A stretch of 64,000 bases of DNA from Methylomonas methanica (GTDB taxonomy: Bacteria; Pseudomonadota; Gammaproteobacteria; Methylococcales; Methylomonadaceae): contig LUUF01000019.1 of NCBI GenBank assembly GCA_001644045.1, positions 124,001 through 188,000 on the forward strand, in the 5' to 3' direction. Position numbers and translations under genes: made by a program. A model generated the notes under the pieces. The model ran no database searches. It worked only from the letters and a program-made list of their open reading frames with translations, and was not told the origin of the DNA. This document shows positions 63,679 through 64,000 of this stretch, piece after piece. Each line of letters opens with the position of its first letter. Position 1 is the first letter of the stretch.

Positions 63679-64000
<322 letters not shown>

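Overview
The window is a chromosomal stretch of a gammaproteobacterium. It most resembles a methanotroph of the Methylomonas/Methylobacter type (order Methylococcales), although no methane or methanol oxidation enzyme lies in view. The clues are a MoxY/MoxX-type sensor pair beside MxaD-like and DUF2380 genes, a complete fdsGBACD NAD-formate dehydrogenase operon, and gammaproteobacterial gene orders (tig-clpP-clpX-lon-hupB-ppiD, dprA-smg-topA opposite def-fmt, ilvIHC-pssA-leuA, ispD-ispF beside ftsB and eno). The taxonomic call is inference. Nearly all of it is core genome: I saw no transposase, integrase, prophage, CRISPR array or rRNA.

Layout. 1-7600 (minus): tRNA-Leu, tig, clpP, clpX, lon, hupB, tRNA-Val, tRNA-Asp, ppiD, a protein quality-control block. 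7600-13100: a DUF192 protein, then lysM-dprA-smg-topA on minus. 13400-20200 (plus): def-fmt-rsmB-DUF4390-ntrY-ntrX, a chain of mostly overlapping genes ending in an NtrX whose sigma54 contact loop and Walker B Asp are missing. 20200-21150: rplM-rpsI. 21250-24900: a divergent regulatory locus with a MoxY-like kinase and a MoxX-like regulator facing an SRPBCC and a DUF2380 gene, with two strong inverted repeats in the shared promoter region. 25100-35050: a phosphopantetheinyl transferase, ilvI-ilvH-ilvC, a Tsx-like porin, pssA, a CHAD protein, leuA with a possible leucine-rich leader peptide, family 4 UDG and rimI. 35050-36190: an AT-rich, gene-poor stretch with two small ORFs, one encoding a 42-residue membrane peptide that has its own ribosome site and terminator.

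36190-48540: an HDOD gene broken by a one-base frameshift, alkaline phosphatase, lnt, a 500-residue unknown, 5'-nucleotidase, a SPOR protein with an acidic repeat array, a methyltransferase, DUF1244, then yciB-yciI-bolA-parvulin lipoprotein, and bfd under a perfect Fur box. 48770-54740: the formate dehydrogenase operon. 54870-60370 (minus): a LapB/LapC/TolC-type type I secretion operon with an embedded LuxR-type regulator. 60480-64000 (minus): truD, a small membrane protein, ispF, ispD, ftsB and the C-terminal part of eno, with two REP-like repeats.

The least ordinary material is the MoxYX-like locus and its palindromes, the degenerate NtrX, the repeat-bearing SPOR protein, the leucine-rich leader ORF before leuA, the 42-residue membrane ORF, and ftsB, which has no ATG start and a repeat abutting its 5' end.
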